Notes: generated by a model from the letters alone, not told the origin. DNA of 64,000 nt from Sphingobacterium allocomposti (GCF_008124885.1 NZ_VNHX01000023.1:1-64000), one strand, 5' to 3'. Counted from the stretch's first letter, positions 34,364 to 43,357 are shown. A program made the numbers and translations.

Positions 34364-34530
34364 ATTTTCTGTGTTTCGTTGCCGGGGTGTCTGTTTGATG
34401 TACGTCCCCGGACGGATGCTGACACTGTTGTTTGTTAGGGGACACCGGATTGTTGCTTCCGTCCCACGCTGTTAGTATATAATGCAAACGGCAGACATAT
34501 TGTTTTCTGTTTGCGCGATAATGTAATCTT

Positions 34531-34551
34531 TTTGCGATAAGGGATCGCAAA
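34531..34551. promoter_or_regulatory. Perfect inverted repeat, possible operator
   Basis: TTTGCGAT (34531-34538), 5-base spacer, ATCGCAAA (34544-34551). A related half-site TTTGCGCGATAA lies about 20 bases to the left. It is upstream of the minus-strand gene starting at 34363, roughly 170 bases away. Confidence 0.45.
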
Positions 34552-34662
34552 GTGATGTCGTTATGGCTGGGTAGTCTATACTACAGGTACAATCGGATGG
34601 TGTCAAGGTGGATACACTATGGTCGGCAGGGGCACCAGCAACCAATAGCCGGAGGACTAAAA

Positions 34663-34694
34663 AAAGGCCGATACCGGAATGCGTATCGACCTTT
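34663..34694 (-). terminator. Intrinsic terminator after the amino-acid permease
   Basis: AAAGGCCGATAC (34663-34674) pairs with GTATCGACCTTT (34683-34694), one mismatch; on the minus strand the stem is followed by a U-run. It lies 17 bases beyond the permease stop. Confidence 0.75.
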
Positions 34695-34710
34695 CTTTTT
34701 TTATTTCAGC

Positions 34711-36183
34711 TTATCCCTTTCGTTGCGCGTTGCGGATTTTGCTGTGTTTCTTTCCGTAAAGAAAATAGATAACCAATCCGATCAGCAGCCAGATGCCGAG
34801 GCGTTCCCAGCTTTCGAATGGTAGAGACGCCATCAGCAATATGCAGACGATGATGCCTAAAATCGGGATTACAGGAACAAATGGTGTCTTAAACGGCCGT
34901 TCCAGCTCAGGGCTGGTTTTACGTAGCACAAGGATGCCTACGCAGACCAGCGTAAATGCAAATAGTGTACCTATACTTACCATGTGCCCCAGGTCGGAGA
35001 CAGGAACGAATCCTGCGAAGACGGATACGAAGATCATGAAGATCAGGTTTGTTTTCCAAGGTGTCTGATTTTTTGACAAATCGGAAAACATCTTGGGAAG
35101 CAGGCCATCTTTACTCATCGAGTAGAAGACACGGCTTTGACCCAGTAGCATAACGAGAATGACCGAGGTGTATCCAGCAATGATCGTGACGATAAGCGCG
35201 GAGTTTAGGAAGGTGTATCCGGTTTTTGCAAACGCTGTGGCGACAGGTTTTGCGTCGCCTTTAAATGCCTGGTAGTTTTCGAGGCCGGTCATCACATAGG
35301 AAAACAGCACGTACAGCACCGTACATACGACCAGCGAACCGATAATACCGATAGGCATCCCTTTTTTTGGATTTTTTGCTTCCTGTGCGGCGGTGCTGAC
35401 AGCATCAAAACCGACAAATGCAAAGAACAGTACGCCTGCGGCTCTTAAAATACCCGTTATTCCGAATTTGCCAAAATGGTCGCTTGTCAAAAACTCCCAG
35501 AAGCCAAGCTGCCCGCTCTTTACCATTTCTTCTCCTTCATTGGCCGGGATAAAAGGACTGTGGTTTGCGGCGTCTATAAAGCTCCAGCCGAGAACTATAA
35601 AAATCAATACGACGCTCACTTTTAAAATTACCAGCAAGTTGTTAACAGTAGAAGATTCTTTGGTGCCCCTCATCAATAATAGGGACAACAGACACACGAT
35701 GATGATCGCCGGCAGGTTTATCACGCCGCCCTCCCAGGGCCCTTTTAGAAGTTGCTCCGGGATGCTTATGCCGAAGATCATGAGTAGCTGATTGAAGTAT
35801 TGGGACCAGCTTACGGCTACGGTGGCGCTGGCGAGTGCGTACTCCAGAACGAGGTCCCATCCGATAATCCACGCCACAAATTCACCCATAGTGGCATACG
35901 AGTATGTGTAGGCGCTACCGGCCACCGGTATCATCGACGCAAATTCTGCATAACAGAGACCAGCGAAAGAACAGGCGAGGGCGGCGATCACGAACGATAG
36001 GATGACGGCCGGACCGGCGTTTTCAGCGGCCGCAATTCCCGTAAGGGAAAACAGACCGGCGCCGATAATAGCTCCGACGCCGAGCGCGATTAACCCCGTG
36101 CTGGACAGGGTGCGTTTAAGGGTGTGCTCGCCGCTCTCCCTAGACTCACTGATAATTTGAGGAATCGACTTTTTGTAAAGCAT
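34711..36183 (-). CDS. APC-family amino acid permease (cationic amino acid transporter type)
   Basis: 490-residue inner-membrane transporter with about 12-14 hydrophobic segments. The N-terminal GVGAIIGAGLFSLTG is the APC substrate-binding turn, and AFVGFDAVSTAAQEAKNPKK in the middle is a consensus of the CAT/YfnA subgroup. It moves amino acids, probably cationic ones, by proton or antiport coupling. Monocistronic, ended by the terminator at 34663-34694. Confidence 0.92.
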   Translation of the reverse strand: MLYKKSIPQIISESRESGEHTLKRTLSSTGLIALGVGAIIGAGLFSLTGIAAAENAGPAVILSFVIAALACSFAGLCYAEFASMIPVAGSAYTYSYATMGEFVAWIIGWDLVLEYALASATVAVSWSQYFNQLLMIFGISIPEQLLKGPWEGGVINLPAIIIVCLLSLLLMRGTKESSTVNNLLVILKVSVVLIFIVLGWSFIDAANHSPFIPANEGEEMVKSGQLGFWEFLTSDHFGKFGITGILRAAGVLFFAFVGFDAVSTAAQEAKNPKKGMPIGIIGSLVVCTVLYVLFSYVMTGLENYQAFKGDAKPVATAFAKTGYTFLNSALIVTIIAGYTSVILVMLLGQSRVFYSMSKDGLLPKMFSDLSKNQTPWKTNLIFMIFVSVFAGFVPVSDLGHMVSIGTLFAFTLVCVGILVLRKTSPELERPFKTPFVPVIPILGIIVCILLMASLPFESWERLGIWLLIGLVIYFLYGKKHSKIRNAQRKG

Positions 36184-36205
36184 AATGTAGTGGTTAGTAG
36201 TAATT

Positions 36206-36910
36206 TTATTGTTGTGACTTAAATTTAGCGTATGCGTCGAGGATGTAAATTCTCAGATCCTCCGGAGATGCCGTTTCAATAAATTTCCATGTGGGGCGAA
36301 ACTGCTCGCGGAACAGCGGAAGTTCCGTTTCGCTGAGTGGCACGACAGCGCGGATCGTCTGGTCGGTGAAGATACGGTCTATTTTTCGGTTTGTTTGCTC
36401 TTCGAGCAGCAACTCCAGGTTCTTCCTTGCAAGCTTACTTTGTCGGCCGAACAATCGGGAAGGAGAGAGACGAAGCCCTCCTCTATGTTGCGATGCCTCG
36501 GTGACCTGGCCTTCGTTTCGTGCTCGGGCAATTTCGGCAACAAGCCGGCTGTCGGTCAGCCGGCTGACCACCACCTCGTCAATGACGATGCTCTTGTTAT
36601 CACGTACCAGATAAATTCGTTGCACCCCTTCCTCGTAAATAAATGCAGTATCTACTTCATATCCTGCTTGTGTAAACGTAAGCAGGTCGTTGATCTGCCC
36701 CGTGATGACGAAATTTCCGTCGACATCAGAATGGGCCTCCGCATTAGTACGGAGGTTTTTTATCACTACATCTTTTATCCGCTGGCTGCTTTCCAGTTCG
36801 TAAACTATCCCTTTAATAGATTTTTCCTGAGCGACCACCTGGCCTGCCAGGCAAACTGTTAAAAACAAAAGGAGTGTCTTCCAACAAGCACGATATACCG
36901 TCATCTCCAT
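36206..36910 (-). CDS. Carboxypeptidase-regulatory-like domain protein
   Basis: 234 residues from an ATG at 36910 (another two codons later). Signal peptide to about residue 30 (LLLFLTVCLAGQVVAQ), then one carboxypeptidase-regulatory-like sandwich (about 32-115: SIKGIVYELESSQRI ... TQAGYEVDT) as in outer-membrane anchored proteins, and a basic, charged C-terminal half with no known domain. Third gene after ArsC-like and M1 peptidase on the same strand; its start is 4 bp after the M1 stop, so all three are one transcript. Confidence 0.7.
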   Translation of the reverse strand: MEMTVYRACWKTLLLFLTVCLAGQVVAQEKSIKGIVYELESSQRIKDVVIKNLRTNAEAHSDVDGNFVITGQINDLLTFTQAGYEVDTAFIYEEGVQRIYLVRDNKSIVIDEVVVSRLTDSRLVAEIARARNEGQVTEASQHRGGLRLSPSRLFGRQSKLARKNLELLLEEQTNRKIDRIFTDQTIRAVVPLSETELPLFREQFRPTWKFIETASPEDLRIYILDAYAKFKSQQ

Positions 36911-36914
36911 GGGT

Positions 36915-38864
36915 CTAATTTTTTGGCCAGACATTGTTTTCGGGATTTACATCAGGATAAACGTTATCAGGGTCGATCACGACTTTCGTCAGCTTCTCTG
37001 TGGTTTTTAGTTTAAAGCGCCATGATTTGTTCCGTTGCCATATTTCAACCGGCAGTTTTTTCCGGATTTTGGCACCTGACTCTGTGGTAGCCTCAATAAC
37101 GACCGGCATTGGAAGTTTTTGCAGGTTATCTATTGTAATCAACGCGCCGTTTTTCGGATCCATATTGTCGTACGTGACCTCCCGTACAGCCTGGTCTAAA
37201 AGCCAATTGTGTTTAAACCAGCCGCGCCAGAACCAGGCAAGGTTTTCGCCGGTTTCATTTTCCATTGTACGGAAAAAGTCGTCGGGGGTTGGATGTTTAT
37301 AAGCCCAGTATTCTATGTACTTACGGAATGCCCGGTCGAACCGCTCTGCACCAACTATCTCGTCGCGCAAGAGGCGTAGTCCGAAAGCGGGCTTGTAATA
37401 AGCAAGGATACCGATATTGCGCTCTTTCATATTTTGCGGCGTCGACATAATGGGCTCCAGGCCGGGTTGCGCAAAAGCCCTGGCCATGCTGTTTCTGTTT
37501 CCGAACCGTCTACGGTACTCTCCTTTGTTGAATTCTTCTGTTGATATTTCGTTGATAAAGGTGTTGAAGCCTTCATCCATCCAGGCGTGCAGACGCTCGT
37601 TACTGCCCACGATCATGGGAAACCAGTTGTGCCCGAATTCATGATCGGTTACGCCCCACAGGTTGCCGGCTTTGGCTTCATGGCCGCAGAACGAGATTGC
37701 AGGGTATTCCATACCTCCGACGTTGGACGCTACGTTTACCGCCACGGGATAAGGGTATTCCATCCATTTTTTGCTATAGTGTTCAATAGCTGCTTTTGTA
37801 TATTCTGTCGAGCGTTCCCAGGCGTTGTTCCCATTGCTTTCAACAGGATATGCAGAAAGCGCAAGGGCAGGGCGTCCGCCGGGCCTGTTAATTTTCGCAC
37901 CGTCAACGATAAAGGCTTTGGAGGAAGCCCAGGCAAAGTCATGGGCCTGATCGAGTTTAAACTTCCACGTGAGTGTCTTTTTGCTCGGGCGGGAGGAAGC
38001 TTTGGCGACCTCTTCGGCCGAGCGTATCAAAACCGTTCTGTCGCTTTGGAATGCCTGCTTGTACCGGGATAGCTGTTCGCTGGTCCATACTTCTTCAGGG
38101 TTCAGCAGTTCACCGCCTGCGACAACAATATGGTCTGCCGGCGCCGTAATATCAACAGTATATGATCCGAATTCAAGATAAAATTCTCCCGGTCCTGTGT
38201 AAGGTTCAGTGTTCCAGCCGATAATGTCGTCATATACACATACTCTTGGATACCACTGTGCGATGGTATATATTTTACCGTTCTTTGTGGTAAGGATGCC
38301 GGTACGGTCAGCCCCGTACTCGGGAACAGTGTATGAAAAATCCATTTTAAAGGTGATGGAGTTGCCGCCAGCCTGTAGGGGCTTTGGCAGTTCTAGTCTC
38401 ATACGTGTATCGATGACCTCGTACTTGGCTTCCGTCCCGTCTTCAAACCGGATATTACCTAGGGAGAACCCTCCGCTAAACTCGGAATCTGAGGAGCCGT
38501 AGCGACTGTCTTCCAAGGGAAGAACCGCCTGTCCACGGGAATTTTCGTGAAAGAGATTCTGATCCAGTTGAAGCCATATATGGTTCAGTTGGTCGGGACT
38601 ATTGTTTGTATAGTGTATGGATACTTGACCCGTTACGCGGTCGGAGAGGTCGTCTAGCGACGCTTTAATGGCGTAATCTGCACTGTTCTGCCAATAGGCA
38701 TGTCCCGGTTTTCCGCTGGCGGAACGATAGGGAGTGCCGTTTTGGGTGTAAAAAATGGGGTGAAAAGCTTCCGTGTAATCGTAGACGCTCGTGTTCTGTG
38801 CGGGCGACTTTCCTATGGCCAGACAAGCCAGGAAGAAGAATGCATAAATGATTTTATTGGTCAT
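36915..38864 (-). CDS. Exported M1-family metallopeptidase
   Basis: 649 residues. Signal peptide about 1-22 (IIYAFFFLACLAIGKSPAQ), so it is periplasmic or secreted. The catalytic module has HEFGH (His408, Glu409, His412) with the third ligand Glu431 after 18 residues, and a GGMEYP exopeptidase motif earlier. This fits an M1-like aminopeptidase, though the canonical GAMEN reads GGMEY here. It likely removes N-terminal amino acids from peptides in the envelope. The gene begins 3 bp after the ArsC-like stop and is followed 4 bp later by the carboxypeptidase-regulatory-like gene. Confidence 0.92.
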   Translation of the reverse strand: MTNKIIYAFFFLACLAIGKSPAQNTSVYDYTEAFHPIFYTQNGTPYRSASGKPGHAYWQNSADYAIKASLDDLSDRVTGQVSIHYTNNSPDQLNHIWLQLDQNLFHENSRGQAVLPLEDSRYGSSDSEFSGGFSLGNIRFEDGTEAKYEVIDTRMRLELPKPLQAGGNSITFKMDFSYTVPEYGADRTGILTTKNGKIYTIAQWYPRVCVYDDIIGWNTEPYTGPGEFYLEFGSYTVDITAPADHIVVAGGELLNPEEVWTSEQLSRYKQAFQSDRTVLIRSAEEVAKASSRPSKKTLTWKFKLDQAHDFAWASSKAFIVDGAKINRPGGRPALALSAYPVESNGNNAWERSTEYTKAAIEHYSKKWMEYPYPVAVNVASNVGGMEYPAISFCGHEAKAGNLWGVTDHEFGHNWFPMIVGSNERLHAWMDEGFNTFINEISTEEFNKGEYRRRFGNRNSMARAFAQPGLEPIMSTPQNMKERNIGILAYYKPAFGLRLLRDEIVGAERFDRAFRKYIEYWAYKHPTPDDFFRTMENETGENLAWFWRGWFKHNWLLDQAVREVTYDNMDPKNGALITIDNLQKLPMPVVIEATTESGAKIRKKLPVEIWQRNKSWRFKLKTTEKLTKVVIDPDNVYPDVNPENNVWPKN

Positions 38865-38867
38865 GGG

Positions 38868-39215
38868 CTACTGTAATTTTGATTGATATTCCTGTTCGTC
38901 AAATCCCAAAATGATACCTTCCGAATATTCTATTAATGGTCTTTTAATCATACTGTTGTTTTTCAAAAGCACCTCGTTGGCGGTTTGGGCATCGTTGACT
39001 TTAGCTTGTTCGCCGGGGGTCAGTTTTTTCCAGGTTGTACCTTTCTTATTGACCAGTGCATCCCAGGAAACGATCTTTTGCCAGGTTTCCAGCTGCTTTA
39101 ACGTAGCCGGTTCTTTTTTGTAGTCGTGAAATGTATACGCTATTTGTTTTTTTTCGAGCCAGTCGAGGGCTTTTTTTACTGTATTGCAGTTTTTGATTCC
39201 GTAAACTTGTATCAT
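38868..39215 (-). CDS. ArsC/Spx-family protein (YffB type)
   Basis: 115-residue thioredoxin-fold protein. The start IQVYGIKNCNTVKKA has a single Cys at residue 10, and the later NNSMIKRPLIEYSEG is the family's RP turn. In the YffB group this single-Cys fold acts as a glutathione-dependent reductase or an Spx-like protein; arsenate reduction is not proven. First gene of the operon with the M1 peptidase. Cytosolic. Confidence 0.87.
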   Translation of the reverse strand: MIQVYGIKNCNTVKKALDWLEKKQIAYTFHDYKKEPATLKQLETWQKIVSWDALVNKKGTTWKKLTPGEQAKVNDAQTANEVLLKNNSMIKRPLIEYSEGIILGFDEQEYQSKLQ

Positions 39216-39593
39216 AAAATGTTCATTCCTTTTTTCAAACAGATAAAGATATTAATATATTCCTCTATAACAAAGAAGTTCCTGACGGCAGAAGAAGAGC
39301 TCGCTAAAACGCTTTATATACAGCGCGATTTTTTTGCATTTAAAAAGTACGTTACTTACGTGGTCCCGCTCTCTAATAAAAGTTTTTTGAACCTATAACG
39401 AAACAAGGTATGGGAGCGGACCGCTATAAATTTTAGATGGAGGCAAGATTTACCGCAAAAAAGAGGAAGAACCGCCGGGCCGGCTAGCTCCGGTTTTTCC
39501 GGAGTATATAGTGTGCTTTTTACACTAAGGCTTGTGTAAAATTGAAAAAAAATCACTACCTTTAGTGTCAATATTAAAAAATTACAAAAACAT
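39216..39593. promoter_or_regulatory. Divergent regulatory region upstream of the aldolase gene
   Basis: 378 bases. Contains a CTCCGG-TTTTT-CCGGAG hairpin (39488-39504) and a perfect dyad TTTTACAC / GTGTAAAA (39518-39525 and 39534-39541) near the likely promoter. TACCTTTA (about 39557-39564) is a near match to the -7 box with a TTG 22 bases upstream. The dyad overlaps the spacer, where a regulator could act. No gene seen. Confidence 0.5.
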
Positions 39594-40673
39594 ATGAGCC
39601 TAAAAGATTTTAAAGGTGTTTTGACAGGAGATCAAGTTCAGGAGCTTTTTGAGATTGCTAAAACACATAAATTTGCTTTGCCAGCGGTAAACGTTATTGG
39701 AACAAACTCCATTAATGCTGTTTTAGAAACGGCAAAAGCTGTCAATTCACCGGTGATTATTCAGTTATCTAACGGCGGTGCCCAGTTTTATGCGGGAAAA
39801 TCGTTGAATAATGATGGTCTTAAAGCGTGTATCCTAGGAGCGGTTTCTGCCGCACAGCACGTACATTTGTTAGCTGAGCATTATGGGGTTGCTGTCATCT
39901 TACATACGGACCATGCGGCGAAGAAACTGTTGCCATGGATTGACGGCCTTCTCGATGCCGGCGAGAAATTTTTTGCACAACATGGTAAGCCGCTGTTCTC
40001 TTCTCATATGTTGGATTTGTCAGAAGAGCCGATCGAAGAGAATATCGAAATATCCAAGAAATATTTATCGCGCATGAAGCCGCTGGGGATGACTGTAGAA
40101 ATCGAACTGGGCGTAACGGGTGGTGAAGAAGATGGTGTGGACAATTCGGATGTTGATAGTTCGAAATTATATACGCAGCCGGAAGAAGTTGCTTACGCAT
40201 ACGAAGAACTTTCAAAGGTTTCGGATAAGTTTACTGTCGCAGCGGCGTTTGGTAACGTTCACGGTGTGTACAAGCCAGGAAACGTCAAATTACAGCCGGT
40301 GATACTAGACAATTCCCAAAAATATATCCGCGAGAAATTTGGTCTTTCCGCAGAAAAGCCGGTGAACTTCGTATTTCATGGCGGTTCAGGCTCTACACCT
40401 GCGGAGATTGCGGAAGCAATTTCCTATGGCGCGATTAAGATGAACATCGATACCGATATGCAGTGGGCATTTTGGGATGGCGTACGTGCTTATGAAGCGA
40501 AAAATCACGACTATTTACAAGGCCAGATCGGAAATCCGGAGGGAGAAGATTCTCCTAATAAAAAATATTACGATCCGCGCGTGTGGTTACGCAAAGGCGA
40601 AGAAGCGTTTGTTGAACGTTTAAAGCAGGCCTTTAACGAACTGAACGCGGTGGACGTCAACAGTAAGCTGTAA
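39594..40673 (+). CDS. fbaA: Class II fructose-bisphosphate aldolase
   Basis: 359 residues, the standard FbaA length. Zinc-dependent cleavage of fructose 1,6-bisphosphate in glycolysis and its reverse in gluconeogenesis. Seen: ILHTDHAAKKLLPWIDG with zinc ligand His, VEIELGVTGGEEDGVDN, FGNVHGVYKPGNVKL with a second ligand His, FHGGSGS and NIDTDMQWAFWDG. Cytosolic. Monocistronic, preceded by the dyad region and ended by the terminator at 40696-40718. Confidence 0.96.
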   Translation: MSLKDFKGVLTGDQVQELFEIAKTHKFALPAVNVIGTNSINAVLETAKAVNSPVIIQLSNGGAQFYAGKSLNNDGLKACILGAVSAAQHVHLLAEHYGVAVILHTDHAAKKLLPWIDGLLDAGEKFFAQHGKPLFSSHMLDLSEEPIEENIEISKKYLSRMKPLGMTVEIELGVTGGEEDGVDNSDVDSSKLYTQPEEVAYAYEELSKVSDKFTVAAAFGNVHGVYKPGNVKLQPVILDNSQKYIREKFGLSAEKPVNFVFHGGSGSTPAEIAEAISYGAIKMNIDTDMQWAFWDGVRAYEAKNHDYLQGQIGNPEGEDSPNKKYYDPRVWLRKGEEAFVERLKQAFNELNAVDVNSKL

Positions 40674-40695
40674 CCGTTTACAGAGGTGTCATAAG

Positions 40696-40718
40696 AGCCG
40701 GCGCACTACGCGCCGGCT
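40696..40718 (+). terminator. Intrinsic terminator after the aldolase gene
   Basis: Perfect 9-bp stem AGCCGGCGC / GCGCCGGCT with a 5-base loop, then seven T. Confidence 0.92.
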
Positions 40719-40796
40719 TTTTTTGTATAAGATCCCGTAAAAATTTGTTTATCTCCTTCTTTTTGCTATTTTTATGGAAGATGAAGGAGGTCAGTG

Positions 40797-41678
40797 ATGA
40801 ACAAGGATAGATTTTTAGGCTTTTTAAAATTCGAGAAACGTTATTCGCCGCATACCATTACTGCCTACGCGCTCGAGATAGACACGTTTCTGAACTTTCT
40901 TGAGGAGGAAGGTATTACCTTTGAAGAAGTGGACCACCGGATCGTCCGTCACTATCTCGCAACAATGAAAGACGCGGGCAAAGAAGCGTCCAGTATTAAT
41001 CGTTCGATCTCGTCTTTACGTTCTTTCTACAAGTTTTTAGTTAGAGAAGGCCTGGTGGCGACAAACCCTATGCTTCTTGTGAAGGCGCTAAAAACAGCCA
41101 AGAGGCTGCCGGTCGTTGTCGAGGAAGCCAAGATGATTCAATTATTGGAGGAGGGGTGTGTTGATCCGGATAACTTCGTGGAAATGCGGAACTTTGTTGT
41201 GCTGGAGCTACTATTTGGTACAGGCATCCGTTTGGCTGAACTGCTGGCGATCCGCGAAAAGGATATCGACACCTATAATAAGAAAGTTCTGATTTTCGGC
41301 AAGAGGGGCAAGGAGCGGTATGTTCCTATCCATCAGACACTGCTATCGAAAATTCAGGACTATTTAAAGCTCAAATATGCGCAGGATTTTCCAAACAAAT
41401 CTTCTTACTTAATCGTTACTAAAGAAGGAAAGCAGGCCTATCCCAAGTTGGTCCGGGAAATTGTTCAGGCGTATTTAGGGCAGATCACCTCACAGAAGAA
41501 ACGCAGTCCGCATGTGCTGCGGCACACGTTTGCTACGGCCCTGTTAAACAACGGAGCTGACCTGAATGCGATCAAAGAACTATTGGGACATGCTGGCCTG
41601 GCAGCCACACAAGTCTACACACACAACTCAGTCGAAAGACTGAAATCAATTTATAAACAAGCCCATCCAAAGGCTTAA
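40797..41678 (+). CDS. xerC: Tyrosine recombinase XerC/XerD
   Basis: 293 residues from the ATG at 40797, which has an AAGGAGG ribosome site 6 bases upstream. An N-terminal SAM-like core-binding domain (about 1-90) and a C-terminal catalytic domain with Arg145 (GTGIRLAEL), Lys170, His239 and Arg242 (HVLRHTFA), His265 (LLGHAGL) and nucleophile Tyr274. Such enzymes resolve chromosome dimers; whether it is XerC or XerD cannot be told from this window. Followed by the HPF gene 14 bp later, as in other Bacteroidota. Confidence 0.93.
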   Translation: MNKDRFLGFLKFEKRYSPHTITAYALEIDTFLNFLEEEGITFEEVDHRIVRHYLATMKDAGKEASSINRSISSLRSFYKFLVREGLVATNPMLLVKALKTAKRLPVVVEEAKMIQLLEEGCVDPDNFVEMRNFVVLELLFGTGIRLAELLAIREKDIDTYNKKVLIFGKRGKERYVPIHQTLLSKIQDYLKLKYAQDFPNKSSYLIVTKEGKQAYPKLVREIVQAYLGQITSQKKRSPHVLRHTFATALLNNGADLNAIKELLGHAGLAATQVYTHNSVERLKSIYKQAHPKA

Positions 41679-41692
41679 AAAAAGGAGGAAAA

Positions 41693-42037
41693 ATGAATAT
41701 TACGGTGCAATCCATCAAATTTGATGCTGATCAAAAGTTGGTTGAATTTATCAAGAAGAAAACCGCTAAGTTGGAACAATTCTTAGATAATATCATCGAG
41801 GGGGTATGTTATTTACGGTTGGAAAATGTAGTTGATGAAGCCAATAAGATTGTGGAATTAAAAATGAATATTCCTGGAAATCAGCTATTCGCCAAGGCAC
41901 AGGCGAAGAGTTTTGAAGAGGCGACAGACGTCGCTGTGGAATCGATTAGACGCCAGATTAATAAACATAAGACAAAAACCCGTACTAACGGAAGTAATCA
42001 TAAAGAGTTATTAAGCAGTACAGGAGAAGAGTTTTAA
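41693..42037 (+). CDS. hpf: Ribosome hibernation-promoting factor (HPF/YfiA)
   Basis: 114 residues: the short-form HPF fold starting ITVQSIKFDADQKLVEFIKKKTAKL, with the middle EGVCYLRLENV and acidic-basic NQLFAKAQAKSFEEATDVAVESIRRQ. It binds the 30S subunit to store ribosomes in stationary phase. A strong AAAGGAGGAAAA ribosome site precedes the ATG. Cotranscribed with xerC, ended by the terminator 42061-42085. Confidence 0.93.
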   Translation: MNITVQSIKFDADQKLVEFIKKKTAKLEQFLDNIIEGVCYLRLENVVDEANKIVELKMNIPGNQLFAKAQAKSFEEATDVAVESIRRQINKHKTKTRTNGSNHKELLSSTGEEF

Positions 42038-42060
42038 GATCGTCCTTCGTATTTATAAAA

Positions 42061-42085
42061 AAAGCTGATTTCAAAAATCAGCTTT
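42061..42085 (+). terminator. Intrinsic terminator after hpf
   Basis: Perfect 11-bp stem AAAGCTGATTT / AAATCAGCTTT with a 3-base loop and T-run after it. Confidence 0.9.
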
Positions 42086-42145
42086 TTTATTTGGATTCAA
42101 TCTGAATAACCTATATATTTGCTCAGCAAAACTGATATAGCACGA

Positions 42146-42508
42146 ATGATCTGCCCACTAGCACACGTCGAAGAGATTTTTAGTTCCACACATGGAGCTG
42201 TTTATCAATGCAGCCGAAAAAACTGTTATTGGTTGGAATTTCAGCAAACAACTACCGCTTTTAGGATCTCAGATTTCTTCCTATTCAAAAAGCGTATCGA
42301 TGCTATCGACGTTGCCTGCATGCTTGGCGACAGCTCCCGGTCGGCCGACTTCGAAATTCTGATGCCCTTCCGTACCGAACGCTGTTTTATTCTCTCGGTA
42401 GAGGACATTCTAAATCTGCGGGAAATTTTGGCCGGTGCGAAGTTTGTCATCGAGTTGAATAGTGAGATTAAACGAATACTCAGAAGCAACGCCGTGCTCG
42501 CAATTTGA
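42146..42508 (+). CDS. DUF6686-like small protein
   Basis: 120 residues from the ATG at 42146; a TTG at 42119 would add nine residues and lies 34 bases after the terminator. Two cysteines (CSRKNC) in the N-terminal third might bind a metal, and the rest is mixed polar and hydrophobic with no signal. It resembles short Bacteroidota proteins grouped as DUF6686, whose function is unknown. Monocistronic. Confidence 0.6.
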   Translation: MICPLAHVEEIFSSTHGAVYQCSRKNCYWLEFQQTTTAFRISDFFLFKKRIDAIDVACMLGDSSRSADFEILMPFRTERCFILSVEDILNLREILAGAKFVIELNSEIKRILRSNAVLAI

Positions 42509-42610
42509 TCCTTTTAATTGTACTGATTCTAAACAAGTTAAGTTGCTTTACCTCTAATTTAGACTTAATTTGTATTGCACATTTTTTAATCATAACTCCT
42601 ATTCTAGGTT

Positions 42611-42646
42611 TATCTTTGTATCGAACAATGTGGAGATTACATTGTT
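42611..42646 (+). promoter_or_regulatory. Ferritin promoter with operator-like dyad
   Basis: TATCTTTG (42611-42618) matches the TAnnTTTG -7 box exactly. Directly downstream is a perfect inverted repeat AACAATGT-GGAGATT-ACATTGTT (42624-42631 and 42639-42646), at the expected transcription start, 31 bases before the ferritin ATG. It could be an operator or a 5'-UTR stem. Confidence 0.6.
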
Positions 42647-42676
42647 AATTAGTAAACAAAGCAAATACTAAGCGAT

Positions 42677-43204
42677 ATGAAAGATCTATTAAAATTAAAG
42701 TCTTCGTTATCTGAAGAAATCGAGAATATATTAAACGCGCAGGTTAAGGTAGAAGCACACTCATCTGCATTGTATCTGGCCATGTCGTCCTGGTGTGACG
42801 ACCAGGGGCTGGATAACTCATCTAAGTTCTTTGCCAGACAGGCTGAGGAGGAACGTGAACATATGCTGAAATTGTTTAACTACATCAATAACCGCGGCGG
42901 GCGGGCGATATCTCCGGAGATCACAAATATTCCGGTTGATTTTGAGTCGTTCCGGGGCGTATTTGAGCAAACGTTGGAGCAAGAAATGTTTGTCACTGAG
43001 CAATTCAACAATATTGCGGATACATGTATGAAGTTGAAAGACTATGTAACGTTCAATTTCGTGCAGTGGTTTCTGGAAGAACAGGTAGAAGAAGAGTATG
43101 TAGCCAGAAGGATATTGGAACTGTTTGATGTTATCGGGGAAGAAGGTACAGGACGTTGGGAAATAGACAAACACCTGGTAAAGGTTACCTTCGACGGCGA
43201 ATAA
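42677..43204 (+). CDS. ftnA: Non-haem ferritin
   Basis: 175 residues. Four-helix ferritin with ferroxidase-centre residues near the family positions: Glu in VEAHSSALYL, ARQAEEEREHMLKL (Glu-Glu-x-x-His) and FLEEQVEEEYV on helix four. Stores iron as ferric mineral in 24-mer shells; cytosolic. Monocistronic, with its own promoter dyad at 42611-42646 and the terminator at 43227-43252. Confidence 0.95.
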   Translation: MKDLLKLKSSLSEEIENILNAQVKVEAHSSALYLAMSSWCDDQGLDNSSKFFARQAEEEREHMLKLFNYINNRGGRAISPEITNIPVDFESFRGVFEQTLEQEMFVTEQFNNIADTCMKLKDYVTFNFVQWFLEEQVEEEYVARRILELFDVIGEEGTGRWEIDKHLVKVTFDGE

Positions 43205-43226
43205 CGCTTTTAAACGTTTTTGATGG

Positions 43227-43252
43227 CGGGTTGTTTCTAAAGAAATAACCCG
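43227..43252 (+). terminator. Intrinsic terminator after ferritin
   Basis: CGGGTTGTTTCT (43227-43238) pairs with AGAAATAACCCG (43241-43252), one G-U pair, followed by five T. Confidence 0.85.
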
Positions 43253-43357
43253 TTTTTATTTATACAGAAAATCAATAACTCAACGTTCTTATAGAAACTT
43301 TTATTGAAAATCAATTTTTTCGTATATTGATCACTGTCGGGCGAAACGTTTGTTTTT

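Larger units (their letters stand above)
34364..34710. other. Intergenic stretch with a perfect palindrome, no gene
   Basis: 347 bases between the NAD(P)-binding gene (minus, start 34363) and the permease (minus, stop 34711). It contains the operator-like palindrome at 34531-34551 and a permease terminator at 34663-34694. Nothing coding is visible. Confidence 0.6.
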
